61,751 nucleotides of DNA from Lachnospiraceae bacterium (GCA_022792835.1 JAAWBT010000023.1:1-61751), one strand, 5' to 3'. Numbered from the stretch's first letter, positions 35,564-44,991 are shown. Notes: generated by a model not told the origin, from the letters alone. Numbers and translations: made by a program.

Positions 35564-36742
35564 ATGAGAGATATGCAGTGTTTTGAATTTGACAGACTGG
35601 TGGAGCGGGCCGGTGCAGGCAGCCTCAAAGAAGCCATGACACCCTTGGCGGTAAAGGAGGCGGGGCTTGTCAGCTACTGGGGTGCAGAATTTGAGTTTCC
35701 AGGCTGCCCGGCCTTCTCCGAGGGGGTGGCAGAGTGCGCCAGGCGGGGGCTTTATGCGTTCACGAGGCAGGATGATGCTTACAACGAGCGGATTGTCTGG
35801 TGGCTTAAGGCCATGCGGGACTGGGAGATCAGGCCGGAATGGATCGTACCCACCCACGGCACTATCTTTGCCCTGGCCACAGCCATCCGGCTCTTCGTGG
35901 GAGAAGGGGAAAATATGATCGTCATAACCCCAGGCTACAATCGTTATAAGCAGGCGGCGGACCGTCTGGGGAGGGGCACCGTCACAAGCCGGATGGATTA
36001 TGACGAAAAAACCGGCTGTTATCAGATCGACTGGGAGTATCTTTCCCAAAAACTGTCCAGGGCGGAAAATAGGCTTCTGGTGGTCTGCAATCCCAACAAT
36101 CCTACAGGGCAGACGCTTAAGGAGGAAGAGTTAAAACACATTCATGAGCTGTCCATGCAGCATCAGGTGCCGGTGTTTTGCGATGAGATCTTTGCAGAGG
36201 TGATACTGGAAGGCGGGACCATCACCCCTTTTGGAAAGGCAGCCGGGCCGGACAGCCTGGCTATAACCTGTACCTCTCTTGGGAAATGTATGAGCCTTAC
36301 AGGAGTCAACCATGCCAATGTGATCATTCCAAACGAAAAGCTCAGGGAGCGTTATATCTGCCAAAAATATGCCGACCATTACGGTTCCATTGATCCTATG
36401 CTCTATTCTGGCGTGCAGCACGCCTGCACCCAGGCGGGAAAGGAGTATGTGCTGGCTTTGAGGGAGGTGGTCCGAGAGAACCGCCGGATACTGACAGAGG
36501 GACTTGGTCGCCTGCTTCCGGAGGCAAACCTGGTCCCTGCCAAGGCAACCTACCTTTGCTGGATCGACTATTCCGGTCTGGGCCTTGGAGATAGAGCACT
36601 GGCCGGATTCTTGGAGAGGCTTCTGTTTGCGGGGGATGCCGGGTCAGAATACGGAGCCTCCGATCAGTTTTACCGCTACAGCATTGCTGTGCCCACATGG
36701 GCGGTGGAAAAATCCCTGGCTTATATGGAGAAAATGCTGTGA
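35564..36742 (+). CDS. PatB/MalY-type PLP-dependent aminotransferase or C-S lyase
   Basis: A 392-residue fold-type I PLP enzyme of the MalY/PatB group (cystathionine beta-lyase or aminotransferase). Cofactor-binding landmarks are VVCNPNNPTGQ, FCDEIFAEV and the Schiff-base lysine K241 in SLGKCMSLTG. The motif normally reads S-x-S-K-x-F-N; here it is SLGKCMS, a moderate deviation. It may cleave cysteine/cystathionine released from peptides or transaminate other amino acids. Two in-frame start codons (35564, 35573) are possible. A GGGC-TTCG-GCCC mini-hairpin (36756-36767) follows before the next gene. Confidence 0.85.
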   Translation: MRDMQCFEFDRLVERAGAGSLKEAMTPLAVKEAGLVSYWGAEFEFPGCPAFSEGVAECARRGLYAFTRQDDAYNERIVWWLKAMRDWEIRPEWIVPTHGTIFALATAIRLFVGEGENMIVITPGYNRYKQAADRLGRGTVTSRMDYDEKTGCYQIDWEYLSQKLSRAENRLLVVCNPNNPTGQTLKEEELKHIHELSMQHQVPVFCDEIFAEVILEGGTITPFGKAAGPDSLAITCTSLGKCMSLTGVNHANVIIPNEKLRERYICQKYADHYGSIDPMLYSGVQHACTQAGKEYVLALREVVRENRRILTEGLGRLLPEANLVPAKATYLCWIDYSGLGLGDRALAGFLERLLFAGDAGSEYGASDQFYRYSIAVPTWAVEKSLAYMEKML

Positions 36743-36818
36743 GATACGAATATACGGGCTTCGGCCCTGGTGTCAAGTGCAAAAACTCAAGTATGGCAAT
36801 GAAGGAGGAAATTAGCTG

Positions 36819-37769
36819 ATGAAAATTGTAGAAGAAGCGAAGGTCCGCGAACTTGTGACGCCTGAAGAATGTGTAAAGATCATGCGGCAGGCCCTTTCTG
36901 ATCTGGAGAAAGGCAGATACGATATGCCGCCCAGAATGGTGGTTACACTGCCCAATACGGCGGTGTTTGGTTTTATGCCCGCCTATGTGGGGGATTATTT
37001 CGGGGCGAAAGTCATCACCGCCTACGGGCCCAACGCAGGGACCGGGTATCCCACCCACATCGGCTATGTGATGCTGTTTGAGGGGGAACACTGTACCGTA
37101 GCGGGGATGGTAGACGCCACGGCTGTGACGGAGCTTCGTACCGGTGCGGTCAGTGCCGTGGCGACAGACTACCTGGCGAGGAAGGACGCCCATACTCTGG
37201 GGATTGTGGGCGCGGGAGCGCAGGCCAGGAGCCACATGGCGGCAATTCGGACTGTGCGAGACATCAAGAGCGTCAGGGTGTATGATATCCGCGAGGAGGC
37301 GTCCAGAGCGTTTGCAGAAGAGATCAGTGGGAAATATGGCGTGCCGGTCACAGTCTGCGGCAGTGTGCGGGAAGCAGTCCAGGAAGCGGATATCGTCTGT
37401 ACGCTGACTCCGGCCAAAGAGGCATATCTGACGAGGGATATGATAAGGCCCGGTACTCATGTCAATGCGGTGGGGACCTACACGCCCACCACGAGAGAGG
37501 CGGCCAGCGACTTGGTGGCAGCCTCACGGCTCTATGCGGATCAGACGACGGCCATGAAGGCAGAGAGCGGAGAGTATCTGATACCGCTTAAGGAGGGGCT
37601 GATTACGGAGGAACATATTGTGGGAAGCATTGGGCAGGTGGTCAACAAAGAGGCGCCGGGCAGGGGAAGTGACGAGGAGATCACCCTTTTTGCGGCCCTT
37701 GGACTGGCGGTGGAGGATATCGCCTGCGCGAAATATGTGTTCCTCAAGGCAAAGGAGAGTATTTCATGA
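36819..37769 (+). CDS. Ornithine cyclodeaminase / mu-crystallin family protein (paralogue 2)
   Basis: A 316-residue NAD(P)-binding OCD-family enzyme with the Rossmann loop LGIVGAGAQARSHMAAI, substrate segment KVITAYGPNAGTGYPTHIG and AESGEYLIPLKEG. It is recognisably similar to the minus-strand paralogue at 27292-28275 along its length. Possible reactions are cyclic imine (ketimine) reduction, reductive deamination or ornithine cyclisation; the sequence does not decide. AAGGAGG precedes the start. It overlaps the next gene by ATGA. Confidence 0.86.
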   Translation: MKIVEEAKVRELVTPEECVKIMRQALSDLEKGRYDMPPRMVVTLPNTAVFGFMPAYVGDYFGAKVITAYGPNAGTGYPTHIGYVMLFEGEHCTVAGMVDATAVTELRTGAVSAVATDYLARKDAHTLGIVGAGAQARSHMAAIRTVRDIKSVRVYDIREEASRAFAEEISGKYGVPVTVCGSVREAVQEADIVCTLTPAKEAYLTRDMIRPGTHVNAVGTYTPTTREAASDLVAASRLYADQTTAMKAESGEYLIPLKEGLITEEHIVGSIGQVVNKEAPGRGSDEEITLFAALGLAVEDIACAKYVFLKAKESIS

Positions 37770-40396
37770 CAAAGCAGACACTGGCGGAAAAAGTCTATCA
37801 GAAGGTGCGGGAGGATATCGCCAACAAGAAGGTCCTGCCCGGTCAGATGCTGGTGGAAAATGACATCTGCCGCAGCTATGGGGTCAGCAAGGCCACGGCG
37901 GGAGAGGTCCTGCACCGGCTAACCCAGGAAGGGATTTTAAAGAGTTATCCCAGAAAGGGCTACCAGCTCAATGTCTATGATGAGGTGGATTTCAGGAAGA
38001 TTCAGGAGCTTCGGTATGCGATGGAGGCGCTGGTGGTCCATAAGATCATCATCGGCACGGACAACGGGAAATTGAAACGGAGATTTTCACAGACGGAGAA
38101 GATGGAAAACGCGGACTTTCATATGGAGTTAGCCAGGATGGTGGATGATCCCTTTATCCTGGAGGCGTTGGAAAAACTGCTTCTGAAGGCGGACTCTACT
38201 TATAAAGATGTGGCTCAGGGGCCGGAGGTGGAGGCGGCATTCAGAAAGCGTCACCGCACCATCATTGAGAGACTGCTCCTTAAGGACGAGGCGGGCGCCC
38301 TTGGGGCATTGCGGGAGGATCTGCGGATCGACGGAAGGGAGGAGCCCCAGGAGCAGCTGGACCTTTCCAAGTGTTTTACCACCAGCCTGATGGCCGACAT
38401 GGTTTATCTCAATGATCCGCAGCTTTCTGCGGACGGAAAAAGGGCGGCTGTCACACGCTTTAAGGCCCGGGTGGAGGACGGACGCTTTTATGCCGGCTCC
38501 ATATTGGTAGATCTGAAGACATCAGAGGAGATGAAGCTTGGCGCCGGCGAGAATGTGAAAGCAGTGCGGTTTGCGCCGGACGGCTCCTTTGTAAGTTATC
38601 TTTCTGACGAGAGCGGCGAACTGCAGCTTTACATTCAGTATGAAGACGGGACAGTGAGGAAGCTCAGCAGCCTGCGCCATGGGATTACACGCTACGAGCT
38701 TTCTCCCACAGGGGACCGGTTTGTGTTTGAGGCGGCTCTCTGGCCGGAGGAGCTTAAAGGTAGCCTGGCCATTAAGGAAATGACAAAAGAGGAGAAGGAG
38801 GAGTGGCTTAAGGAGCGGGAATGGGCGCCCATGGAGATCACGGAGATTGACTATAAGCGGGATGAATGTTACGGTGTCAGGGACGGAAGCTTAAGCGTCA
38901 TCGGCACAGTGGATCTTCTGGGAAACCAAAGGCTTCTGACGGACGAAATCCCCTATACCTATCCCTCATTTTCTCCGGACGGGCAGAAAATTGCCTGTTA
39001 TGGGAATCCCCATAAGGGGGCGGCTTTTTCCAGGAAGGAGCTTTTCGTGCTGGACACCGTTTCCGGTAAGCAGGTGAAGCTTACGGAGGGAGAGAGGCTT
39101 TCCGGTGACGTGCGCCCCTTATTTACGGCGGACGGGGAGAGCGTCATCTACCCCGCCTGGTATTCCAAAGAGGACTGCAGCATCCTTTATCTTTACAGGA
39201 GGAATCTTTCCGGCGGCGAGGCGGTGAACCTGTTTGACCCGGAGAAGGAGGAGGTTTCCTCCGGGGCCTATGGCTATCCCTTAAGCCGGACCCAGTACGG
39301 GGAAGAGAAGCCTTGGTTTTATGCACAGGGGGAAAAGGTCTGGTTTTTGTGCGCCTGGAAGGGAAAAGAAAATCTTTATCAGATTTCGGTAAAGGGAAAG
39401 AGCGTACCGAAGCTTTATCTGGAAGGAGATTATTCTATCCATGAGTTCTGCCTGCCGGTGAAGGGAAAGCTGCTTTTAACCCGAGGTGATTATCACACGA
39501 TCCGGGAGCTTTATCTTTATGACAGCCGGGGCGGGGAGTTTAAACGGCTGTTGGATTCTAATCCGTGGCTTAAGGGCTGCAGGATGGGAGAGGTTGCGGC
39601 CTGTGACATTTTGAGTCTGGATGGGAAGACATCGGTGCATGGCTGGGTCTGCAAGCCGGCGGATTTTGTGCCGGGCGAAAAGTATCCGGCAGTGCTGTAT
39701 ATCCACGGAGGGCCGGAGGTTTGCTATACCAATGATTTCTGGCACGAGATCCAGGCGCTTTCGGGGGCCGGCTTTGCGGTAGTGTACTGTGATCCCAGAG
39801 GCTCTGCAGGCTATGGCCTGCGCTTTGCAAGCAACAGTGACTCCTGGGGGGAAGCGGCCTACGAAGATCTCATGGGCTTTCTGGACTATGCCGTTTCCCT
39901 GGGCTTTATCGACGAGGATCAGCTTGGGATCACAGGAGGAAGTTACGGCGGTTATACCACCTGCAAGATCATTATGAGAAATCACAGATTTCGGGCGGCG
40001 GTGGCCCAGAGAACCTTTGTGAATAAGGCCACCTCTTACGGGACAGGGGACATGGGCTTTTACTCTGCCGGGATGGACTGGAGTGAGGTGAAGATAAAAG
40101 ACTGCCTGCTGGAGCGCTCTCGTACCAGTATCATTCGAGGTATGGATCAGATCGACACGCCGCTTCTTTTGCTCCACGGCTATCAAGACTACCGGTGTTC
40201 CTTCGAGCAGTCGGAGCAGATGTTTGTCTCCATGCACCAAAGACGGCCGGAGGTACCGGTGCGGCTGGTTATGTTTCCCGGGGAGAATCACGGCGTCAGC
40301 CGCACCGGCCTGCTGCATTTCCAGCAGAGACATGTGCAGGAGATGATTGACTGGTTCACAAGGTTTTTGAAGGAGGGCGCCGATGGAACAGAATAA
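37766..40396 (+). CDS. GntR/FCD transcription factor fused to S9 serine peptidase
   Basis: An 876-residue protein of unusual architecture. Residues ~5-70 are a GntR winged helix (VYQKVREDIANKKVLPGQML, YGVSKATAGEVLHRL, GILKSYPRKGYQL). Residues ~75-190 are an FCD-type effector domain (LRYAMEALVVHKI, ADFHMELARMVDDPF, RHRTIIERLLLKDEAGAL); the last usual ligand His is replaced by Asp in LRED. After a Glu/Gln linker, residues ~205-620 form a beta-propeller and ~635-876 an S9 alpha/beta hydrolase with triad Ser726 (GGSYGGY), Asp808 (HGYQDYR) and His842 (GENHG). No ribosome binding site precedes the internal ATGs at the junction. Inference: a peptide-responsive regulator and peptidase in one chain. 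Confidence 0.88.
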   Translation: MTKQTLAEKVYQKVREDIANKKVLPGQMLVENDICRSYGVSKATAGEVLHRLTQEGILKSYPRKGYQLNVYDEVDFRKIQELRYAMEALVVHKIIIGTDNGKLKRRFSQTEKMENADFHMELARMVDDPFILEALEKLLLKADSTYKDVAQGPEVEAAFRKRHRTIIERLLLKDEAGALGALREDLRIDGREEPQEQLDLSKCFTTSLMADMVYLNDPQLSADGKRAAVTRFKARVEDGRFYAGSILVDLKTSEEMKLGAGENVKAVRFAPDGSFVSYLSDESGELQLYIQYEDGTVRKLSSLRHGITRYELSPTGDRFVFEAALWPEELKGSLAIKEMTKEEKEEWLKEREWAPMEITEIDYKRDECYGVRDGSLSVIGTVDLLGNQRLLTDEIPYTYPSFSPDGQKIACYGNPHKGAAFSRKELFVLDTVSGKQVKLTEGERLSGDVRPLFTADGESVIYPAWYSKEDCSILYLYRRNLSGGEAVNLFDPEKEEVSSGAYGYPLSRTQYGEEKPWFYAQGEKVWFLCAWKGKENLYQISVKGKSVPKLYLEGDYSIHEFCLPVKGKLLLTRGDYHTIRELYLYDSRGGEFKRLLDSNPWLKGCRMGEVAACDILSLDGKTSVHGWVCKPADFVPGEKYPAVLYIHGGPEVCYTNDFWHEIQALSGAGFAVVYCDPRGSAGYGLRFASNSDSWGEAAYEDLMGFLDYAVSLGFIDEDQLGITGGSYGGYTTCKIIMRNHRFRAAVAQRTFVNKATSYGTGDMGFYSAGMDWSEVKIKDCLLERSRTSIIRGMDQIDTPLLLLHGYQDYRCSFEQSEQMFVSMHQRRPEVPVRLVMFPGENHGVSRTGLLHFQQRHVQEMIDWFTRFLKEGADGTE

Positions 40397-42437
40397 AAAG
40401 AAAAACAGCGGGTTCGGTGATTTTGACAAAAAAGAAGGCATTTCCTTTGGCCATTACCTGGAGGAATCAGACCAGCTTTTGTTTGCAGATTCCAGTTATG
40501 ACGAAGAGACGGGGAGGAGACGGAGCGAGATCGTTCTTCTTGACCGGAAAACCGGAGGGCGAAAGCGGATCGGGGCCGGAGGAGAGGGGGAAGGAAACCC
40601 CTGCCTCAGTCCGGACGAAAAGCGAGTCCTGTTTCTTTCGACCGTCCAGGGACAGGGGCGGCAGCTTTTTGTGTACGATTTGGAGACGGATGTCTGTACC
40701 CAGATTACTACCATGCGTTTTGGACTCATGGACCCTCTGTGGAGCCCGGACGGGACGAAAATTCTTTTTACTTCCTCCGGCTCAGATCTCATGGACGAGG
40801 ACTGGCTCCAGACTGTGGCGGATCCAAAGGAGGAGGCCCGCTATAGGCGGGAACGGGCCAAGGAACCGGTGGTCATCACGGATTTTAGCTACAAATTTGA
40901 CGGACTGGGCTTCGCCCAGCCGGAGGTTATGCACCTGTGGGTGGTGGAGGCGGACGGACTCACTAAGGCCCGCCGCATTACTGCCGGGAAAGCCAATTTC
41001 ATGCACGGTGCCTGGGCTCCGGATTCGAAACATGTGCTCTGTGAATCGAATCTATATTGTGACAAAGCCCTTGGCATTGCCATGGATCTTTTGTATATTG
41101 ATATTGAAACCTGCAAAATGGTTCGGGTGACAGAAGACAAAATGGTGGTTTCTTATCCCAATCCGGTGCGGCCTGTGTTCACTCCGGACGGAAAGTATAT
41201 CATCATCGGGATTTTGGATTATACAGACAGGAAAGACCTGGACGGCACCTATCCTTCCTGTACCCTTTACCGGGTTACGCCGGATGGAAAAGAACTGACG
41301 CCGATCTCAGAAAAGACAGACGAGTGCTTTGACACGGTGCAGTTTGCCTACAATGCGGGCTGCGGAGCGGGGCTTGAGAAGGTACGGGTTTCCTCGGACG
41401 GCCAATATGTGCTGTTCCACACAAGCTCCAGGGGAGAATGCCGGATCTTTAAGACGCCCATTTACGGGGAAGATCATAAGCCGGTATCCCTGACCAGGGG
41501 GAAATATGCCCATAACGGGATGGGAGAGCCAAAAAACGGAAAAGTGCTTCTCAGTCAGTCAGAGACAGATGTGCCGGAAAGCTACGTGCTTCTGGACGAG
41601 ATTACCGGTGAAACCGAATTATTATATCAGTCAAATGCAGACTGGACAGTAAAAAAGGCCCTGAGCCGGGCAGAGGACTTTTTCTTTGATTGTCTGGACG
41701 GGATCAGCAAAGTTCACGGCTTCTGCCTTCCGCCCCAGAACAGAGAGGCTGGAAAGAAATATCCCTGTATCGTCTATGTCCACGGCGGTCCCCATCCTTT
41801 CTATACCTATGGCTTTGACATGGAGATGCAGGCTTTTGCAGGAAACGGCTTCGGCGTATTGTTCTGCAATCCCAGAGGCTCTTCCGGGTATGGGGATGAG
41901 CACCGGAAGATTGAGTATGCCTTTGACGGAAGCGCCTACATAGATATCATGCAGTTTGTCTCGGAAGCTGTAAGACGCTTTGACTGGATTGACGCAGACC
42001 GTTTGGGGCTTACCGGAGGCAGCTACGGGGGCTATATGACCAATTATGCCGCCAGCCGTACTCGGCGTTTTAAGGCATTTATTACACAGCGTTCCATAAG
42101 CAATGATCTGATCAACTATGCCTCCAGCGATATGCAGGGAGATTCCAGCGCCTACCCCACCTTTGGGGAGTTTATGGACCACGAGGTGGAGCGTTCGGTG
42201 ATCTGTGGTATGGAGAAAGTCAGCGCCCCCTTCCTGATTCTTCACGGTGTGGACGATCTGCGCTGCCCGGTGGAGGGGGCCCATCAGCTTTTTGTGGCGC
42301 TGAAAGACAGCCATCCGGAGGATTTCCCCGTCAAGCTGGTGTTGTATCCCCACTGTGCCCACAATCAGCCGACCCACCCCGGCCAGCTTCGTCATTATTA
42401 CCAGACCATGCTGGACTGGTTTAAGGCTTACTTATAG
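40383..42437 (+). CDS. S9 family (acylaminoacyl/dipeptidyl peptidase-like) serine peptidase
   Basis: A 684-residue cytosolic serine peptidase: N-terminal WD40-like propeller (blades such as SPDEKRVLFLST, SPDGTKILFTSSG, TPDGKYIIIGILD) and a C-terminal prolyl-oligopeptidase-type hydrolase with Ser547 (GGSYGGY), Asp625 (HGVDDLR) and His660 (CAHNQ). The spacing is normal. It probably removes dipeptides or acylated residues from imported peptides. It overlaps the GntR-peptidase fusion gene by 14 nt, starts after GGAGGGCG, and lacks any N-terminal DNA-binding domain. Confidence 0.94.
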   Translation: MEQNKKKNSGFGDFDKKEGISFGHYLEESDQLLFADSSYDEETGRRRSEIVLLDRKTGGRKRIGAGGEGEGNPCLSPDEKRVLFLSTVQGQGRQLFVYDLETDVCTQITTMRFGLMDPLWSPDGTKILFTSSGSDLMDEDWLQTVADPKEEARYRRERAKEPVVITDFSYKFDGLGFAQPEVMHLWVVEADGLTKARRITAGKANFMHGAWAPDSKHVLCESNLYCDKALGIAMDLLYIDIETCKMVRVTEDKMVVSYPNPVRPVFTPDGKYIIIGILDYTDRKDLDGTYPSCTLYRVTPDGKELTPISEKTDECFDTVQFAYNAGCGAGLEKVRVSSDGQYVLFHTSSRGECRIFKTPIYGEDHKPVSLTRGKYAHNGMGEPKNGKVLLSQSETDVPESYVLLDEITGETELLYQSNADWTVKKALSRAEDFFFDCLDGISKVHGFCLPPQNREAGKKYPCIVYVHGGPHPFYTYGFDMEMQAFAGNGFGVLFCNPRGSSGYGDEHRKIEYAFDGSAYIDIMQFVSEAVRRFDWIDADRLGLTGGSYGGYMTNYAASRTRRFKAFITQRSISNDLINYASSDMQGDSSAYPTFGEFMDHEVERSVICGMEKVSAPFLILHGVDDLRCPVEGAHQLFVALKDSHPEDFPVKLVLYPHCAHNQPTHPGQLRHYYQTMLDWFKAYL

Positions 42438-42448
42438 GGAGGTTTGTC

Positions 42449-43819
42449 ATGTACCATGTTTCTGTTTGTTTGACCCCGGACTGGGACGGGGAGAAGATCA
42501 CGGACCTGGCGGTGAGGATTCGGGCAGATATTCCCGCCAGGAAAGGAGAGCCCTTATTTTTGATCAATCTGGTGACGATTTTTAAACCCTTTACAGAGCT
42601 TTCAGAGCCGATGGCTCTGGAGGGGGACGGGAAAAAGCTCCCGCTTCTTATGCGTGAGGAGGAGAAGCCTCCCATAAAGCAGGGGGTCTATGTGCCGGAA
42701 ACAAGCAGCGATGGGTGGACGCTTTGCTATCAGTTAAAGCTGGCCCCGGGAGGCAGGAACCCGGTCTTTGATTTGGGATATGAAAAGGGCGGTATGAACG
42801 GCGCCGGAATGACCTTTATGCCTGCCTTTTATACGGAGGACGAGGTCGAATATACCTTATCTTGGGAGCTTTCTGCACTGCCCGGGGAGGCTTTGGGGGT
42901 ATGGAGCTTTGGACAGGGCACAGTCCGGCGCACAGGAAATGACAGAACCTTGATGGAAACCTTTTATGCTGCCGGGCTTTTGGACTGTGTGCGGCTGGGA
43001 AACTTCAGCTATTACTGGTTTGAAAATGACAGGATTTTGGACAATGCGGTGGCGACATCTCAGATCTTTCGCTATGAGAGTCGGTTTTTCCGGGACAAAG
43101 GAGAACCCTACACGATTTTTGTCCGGCACACGGACGGGGATGAGATCAGGGCGGGCGGGACAGCCTTGGCCCGTTCTTATATGTATCTCTACCGGGAGAA
43201 TGAGCAGCTGGATCCTGTCTGGCTCAAGTTTCTTTTTGCCCATGAGATGGTCCACAACTGGATCCATCTAAAAGACGAACCTTTCGGAACCTGCACCTGG
43301 TATGTGGAGGGGATGGCAGAGTATTATTCTGCTGTGCTTCCCCTCCGGATGGGAGTTGTGACCGGGGAAGAGCTGGCGGATCAGTTAAACAGACGGGCGG
43401 CGGATTACTATGAGAACCCAAAGCGGCATGCATCCAATGGAGAATGCGGCGCTGGGCTGATGGCGGACAGGGAACTCACCAGGGTTCCCTATGGCCGGGG
43501 GTTCTTTTACTTGACCCATGCAGACAGCCGGATCCGGCAGGCCACAGGAGGGATGTGCTGCCTGGACGACGTGACGCTTGTCCTGAATGAAAAATTCCGG
43601 GAGGATGACTCCATTCAGAATGAGGCGTGGATAGAAGAATACGGAAAGTATGTGGGGGAGGAAACGGCCCTCGCAGAATATGAGTATTTCCGGGACGGGG
43701 GCCTGGTGATCCCGGCTGTGGACTGCTTTGGAGGAGCGGTGACGGTAAAGAAGGAGCAGGGGGCGGTCCGGGAGACTGGGGAGACCTGTGATATCTGGAA
43801 ATTTTATGCAGAGGAATGA
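42449..43819 (+). CDS. Gluzincin-type zinc metallopeptidase (M1/M61-like)
   Basis: A 456-residue predicted zinc peptidase. The motif HEMVH at residues 265-269 gives two His ligands and the general base Glu266; 17 residues further, Glu287 in YVEGMAEYY gives the third ligand, as in M1 and M61 aminopeptidases. The N-terminal ~200 residues are beta-rich, resembling the M61 glycyl-aminopeptidase N-domain. There is no signal peptide and no GAMEN motif, so it is not a classic M1 aminopeptidase. It lies in the peptide operon, overlapping the next gene by ATGA; cytosolic trimming of short peptides is the likely role. Confidence 0.8.
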   Translation: MYHVSVCLTPDWDGEKITDLAVRIRADIPARKGEPLFLINLVTIFKPFTELSEPMALEGDGKKLPLLMREEEKPPIKQGVYVPETSSDGWTLCYQLKLAPGGRNPVFDLGYEKGGMNGAGMTFMPAFYTEDEVEYTLSWELSALPGEALGVWSFGQGTVRRTGNDRTLMETFYAAGLLDCVRLGNFSYYWFENDRILDNAVATSQIFRYESRFFRDKGEPYTIFVRHTDGDEIRAGGTALARSYMYLYRENEQLDPVWLKFLFAHEMVHNWIHLKDEPFGTCTWYVEGMAEYYSAVLPLRMGVVTGEELADQLNRRAADYYENPKRHASNGECGAGLMADRELTRVPYGRGFFYLTHADSRIRQATGGMCCLDDVTLVLNEKFREDDSIQNEAWIEEYGKYVGEETALAEYEYFRDGGLVIPAVDCFGGAVTVKKEQGAVRETGETCDIWKFYAEE

Positions 43820-44991
43820 TGGAATTGATTGATCGGAACTATCTGGAGGAATTTGCGTATTTTGGGGATCGGATCTATATGGACTGTTCGGCCATGGGGA
43901 TGCAGCCAGAGCGGACCAGACGGGCGGCGGGGGAGTATCTCCTGCGGTTTTCCGATTCTCTGGGCCGGGACCCGCAGGTATTTGGCTCTGAAATCTGCGG
44001 GCGGGGAAAGCGGGCTCTTGCAAGGCTGGTCGGCGGAGAACCGGAGGACATTTTCTTTACGATGAATACCACCTGGGGGAATAATCTTCTGGCGAAAGGG
44101 CTTCCTTTAGAGGCAGGCAGCCAGGTATTGGTGTCCGGCGGGGATTTTCCCAGTGTCTACATGCCCTGGACGGCAAGGCAAAAGGAAGGCGTGGAGCTTG
44201 TAGTGCTTCCTGGAAAGAACGGCGTGGTGGCGGCAGAAGATATGATTGCCGCTATGACGGAGAGGACCAGAGTGGCCTGCGTATCCCTGGCCCAGTCTTC
44301 CTCTGGCTATGTGACGGATATCCGAAAGCTGGCGAGAGCGTGCAAAGACCGGGGAATCCTGCTTTCTGTGGATGCGGTTCAGGCAGTAGGAAGGCTTCCC
44401 GTCCACGTAAGAGAGATGGAGATTGACGTCCTGTCGGCTTCCAGTTATAAAGGACTTCTGGGGGCAATGGGAGCCGCTTTTTGCTGGTGCAGGCCGGAGG
44501 TGATGGAGCAGATCACACCGCTCTATCTCGGCGGAAATATTGAACAGGGATATGAGCTGCCTCTTGGCCGGTTTGACGGGGAGAAGGTCCGACTGGGGAT
44601 CCCCTCCTATGCGCACCGGGCGGCCCGCATGGAGACCGGCACCATGAACCTTATGGGAATCCACACCATGACAGAGAGCATAGAGATGTTATTGGAGATC
44701 GGTATTGAAAAGATTGCAGGACAGATCCGTGAGGTGGAAACCTATTTCAGAGAGCGGATGAAGGAGGCAGAACTTCCCATTCGGTTCCTGGGAAGTGACG
44801 ACCCTGATACCTGGGGTGGGAGCGTCAGTTTCCTTTATGATCTTTCTCGCAGGCCCAGGCTGGAACAGGCTCTTTCGGAGGCTGGGATTTATGTGACAGT
44901 GCGGGACTATCTGCGGGTGAGCTTTCATTATTATAATACGAAAGAACAGGCAGAGCGGCTTGTCTTTGTGCTGAAGCAGGCGCTTGGTTGA
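43816..44991 (+). CDS. Aminotransferase class V / cysteine desulfurase-like PLP enzyme
   Basis: A 391-residue fold-type I PLP enzyme of the class V group (cysteine desulfurase, isopenicillin-N epimerase, kynureninase relatives). Seen are the substrate/PLP segment TMNTTWGNNLLAKGL, LSVDAVQAVGRLPV (Asp to pyridine N) and the Schiff-base lysine K212 in SASSYKGLLG. The catalytic cysteine loop of NifS/SufS is not evident, so an epimerase, lyase or aminotransferase role is more likely than sulphur mobilisation. It is the last gene of the peptide operon. Confidence 0.83.
   Translation: MMELIDRNYLEEFAYFGDRIYMDCSAMGMQPERTRRAAGEYLLRFSDSLGRDPQVFGSEICGRGKRALARLVGGEPEDIFFTMNTTWGNNLLAKGLPLEAGSQVLVSGGDFPSVYMPWTARQKEGVELVVLPGKNGVVAAEDMIAAMTERTRVACVSLAQSSSGYVTDIRKLARACKDRGILLSVDAVQAVGRLPVHVREMEIDVLSASSYKGLLGAMGAAFCWCRPEVMEQITPLYLGGNIEQGYELPLGRFDGEKVRLGIPSYAHRAARMETGTMNLMGIHTMTESIEMLLEIGIEKIAGQIREVETYFRERMKEAELPIRFLGSDDPDTWGGSVSFLYDLSRRPRLEQALSEAGIYVTVRDYLRVSFHYYNTKEQAERLVFVLKQALG

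Noticed and set aside
39941-40396. S9 domain of the GntR fusion as an inactive remnant
   Set aside because: Ser726, Asp808 and His842 are all present with normal spacing, matching the active neighbour's pattern.
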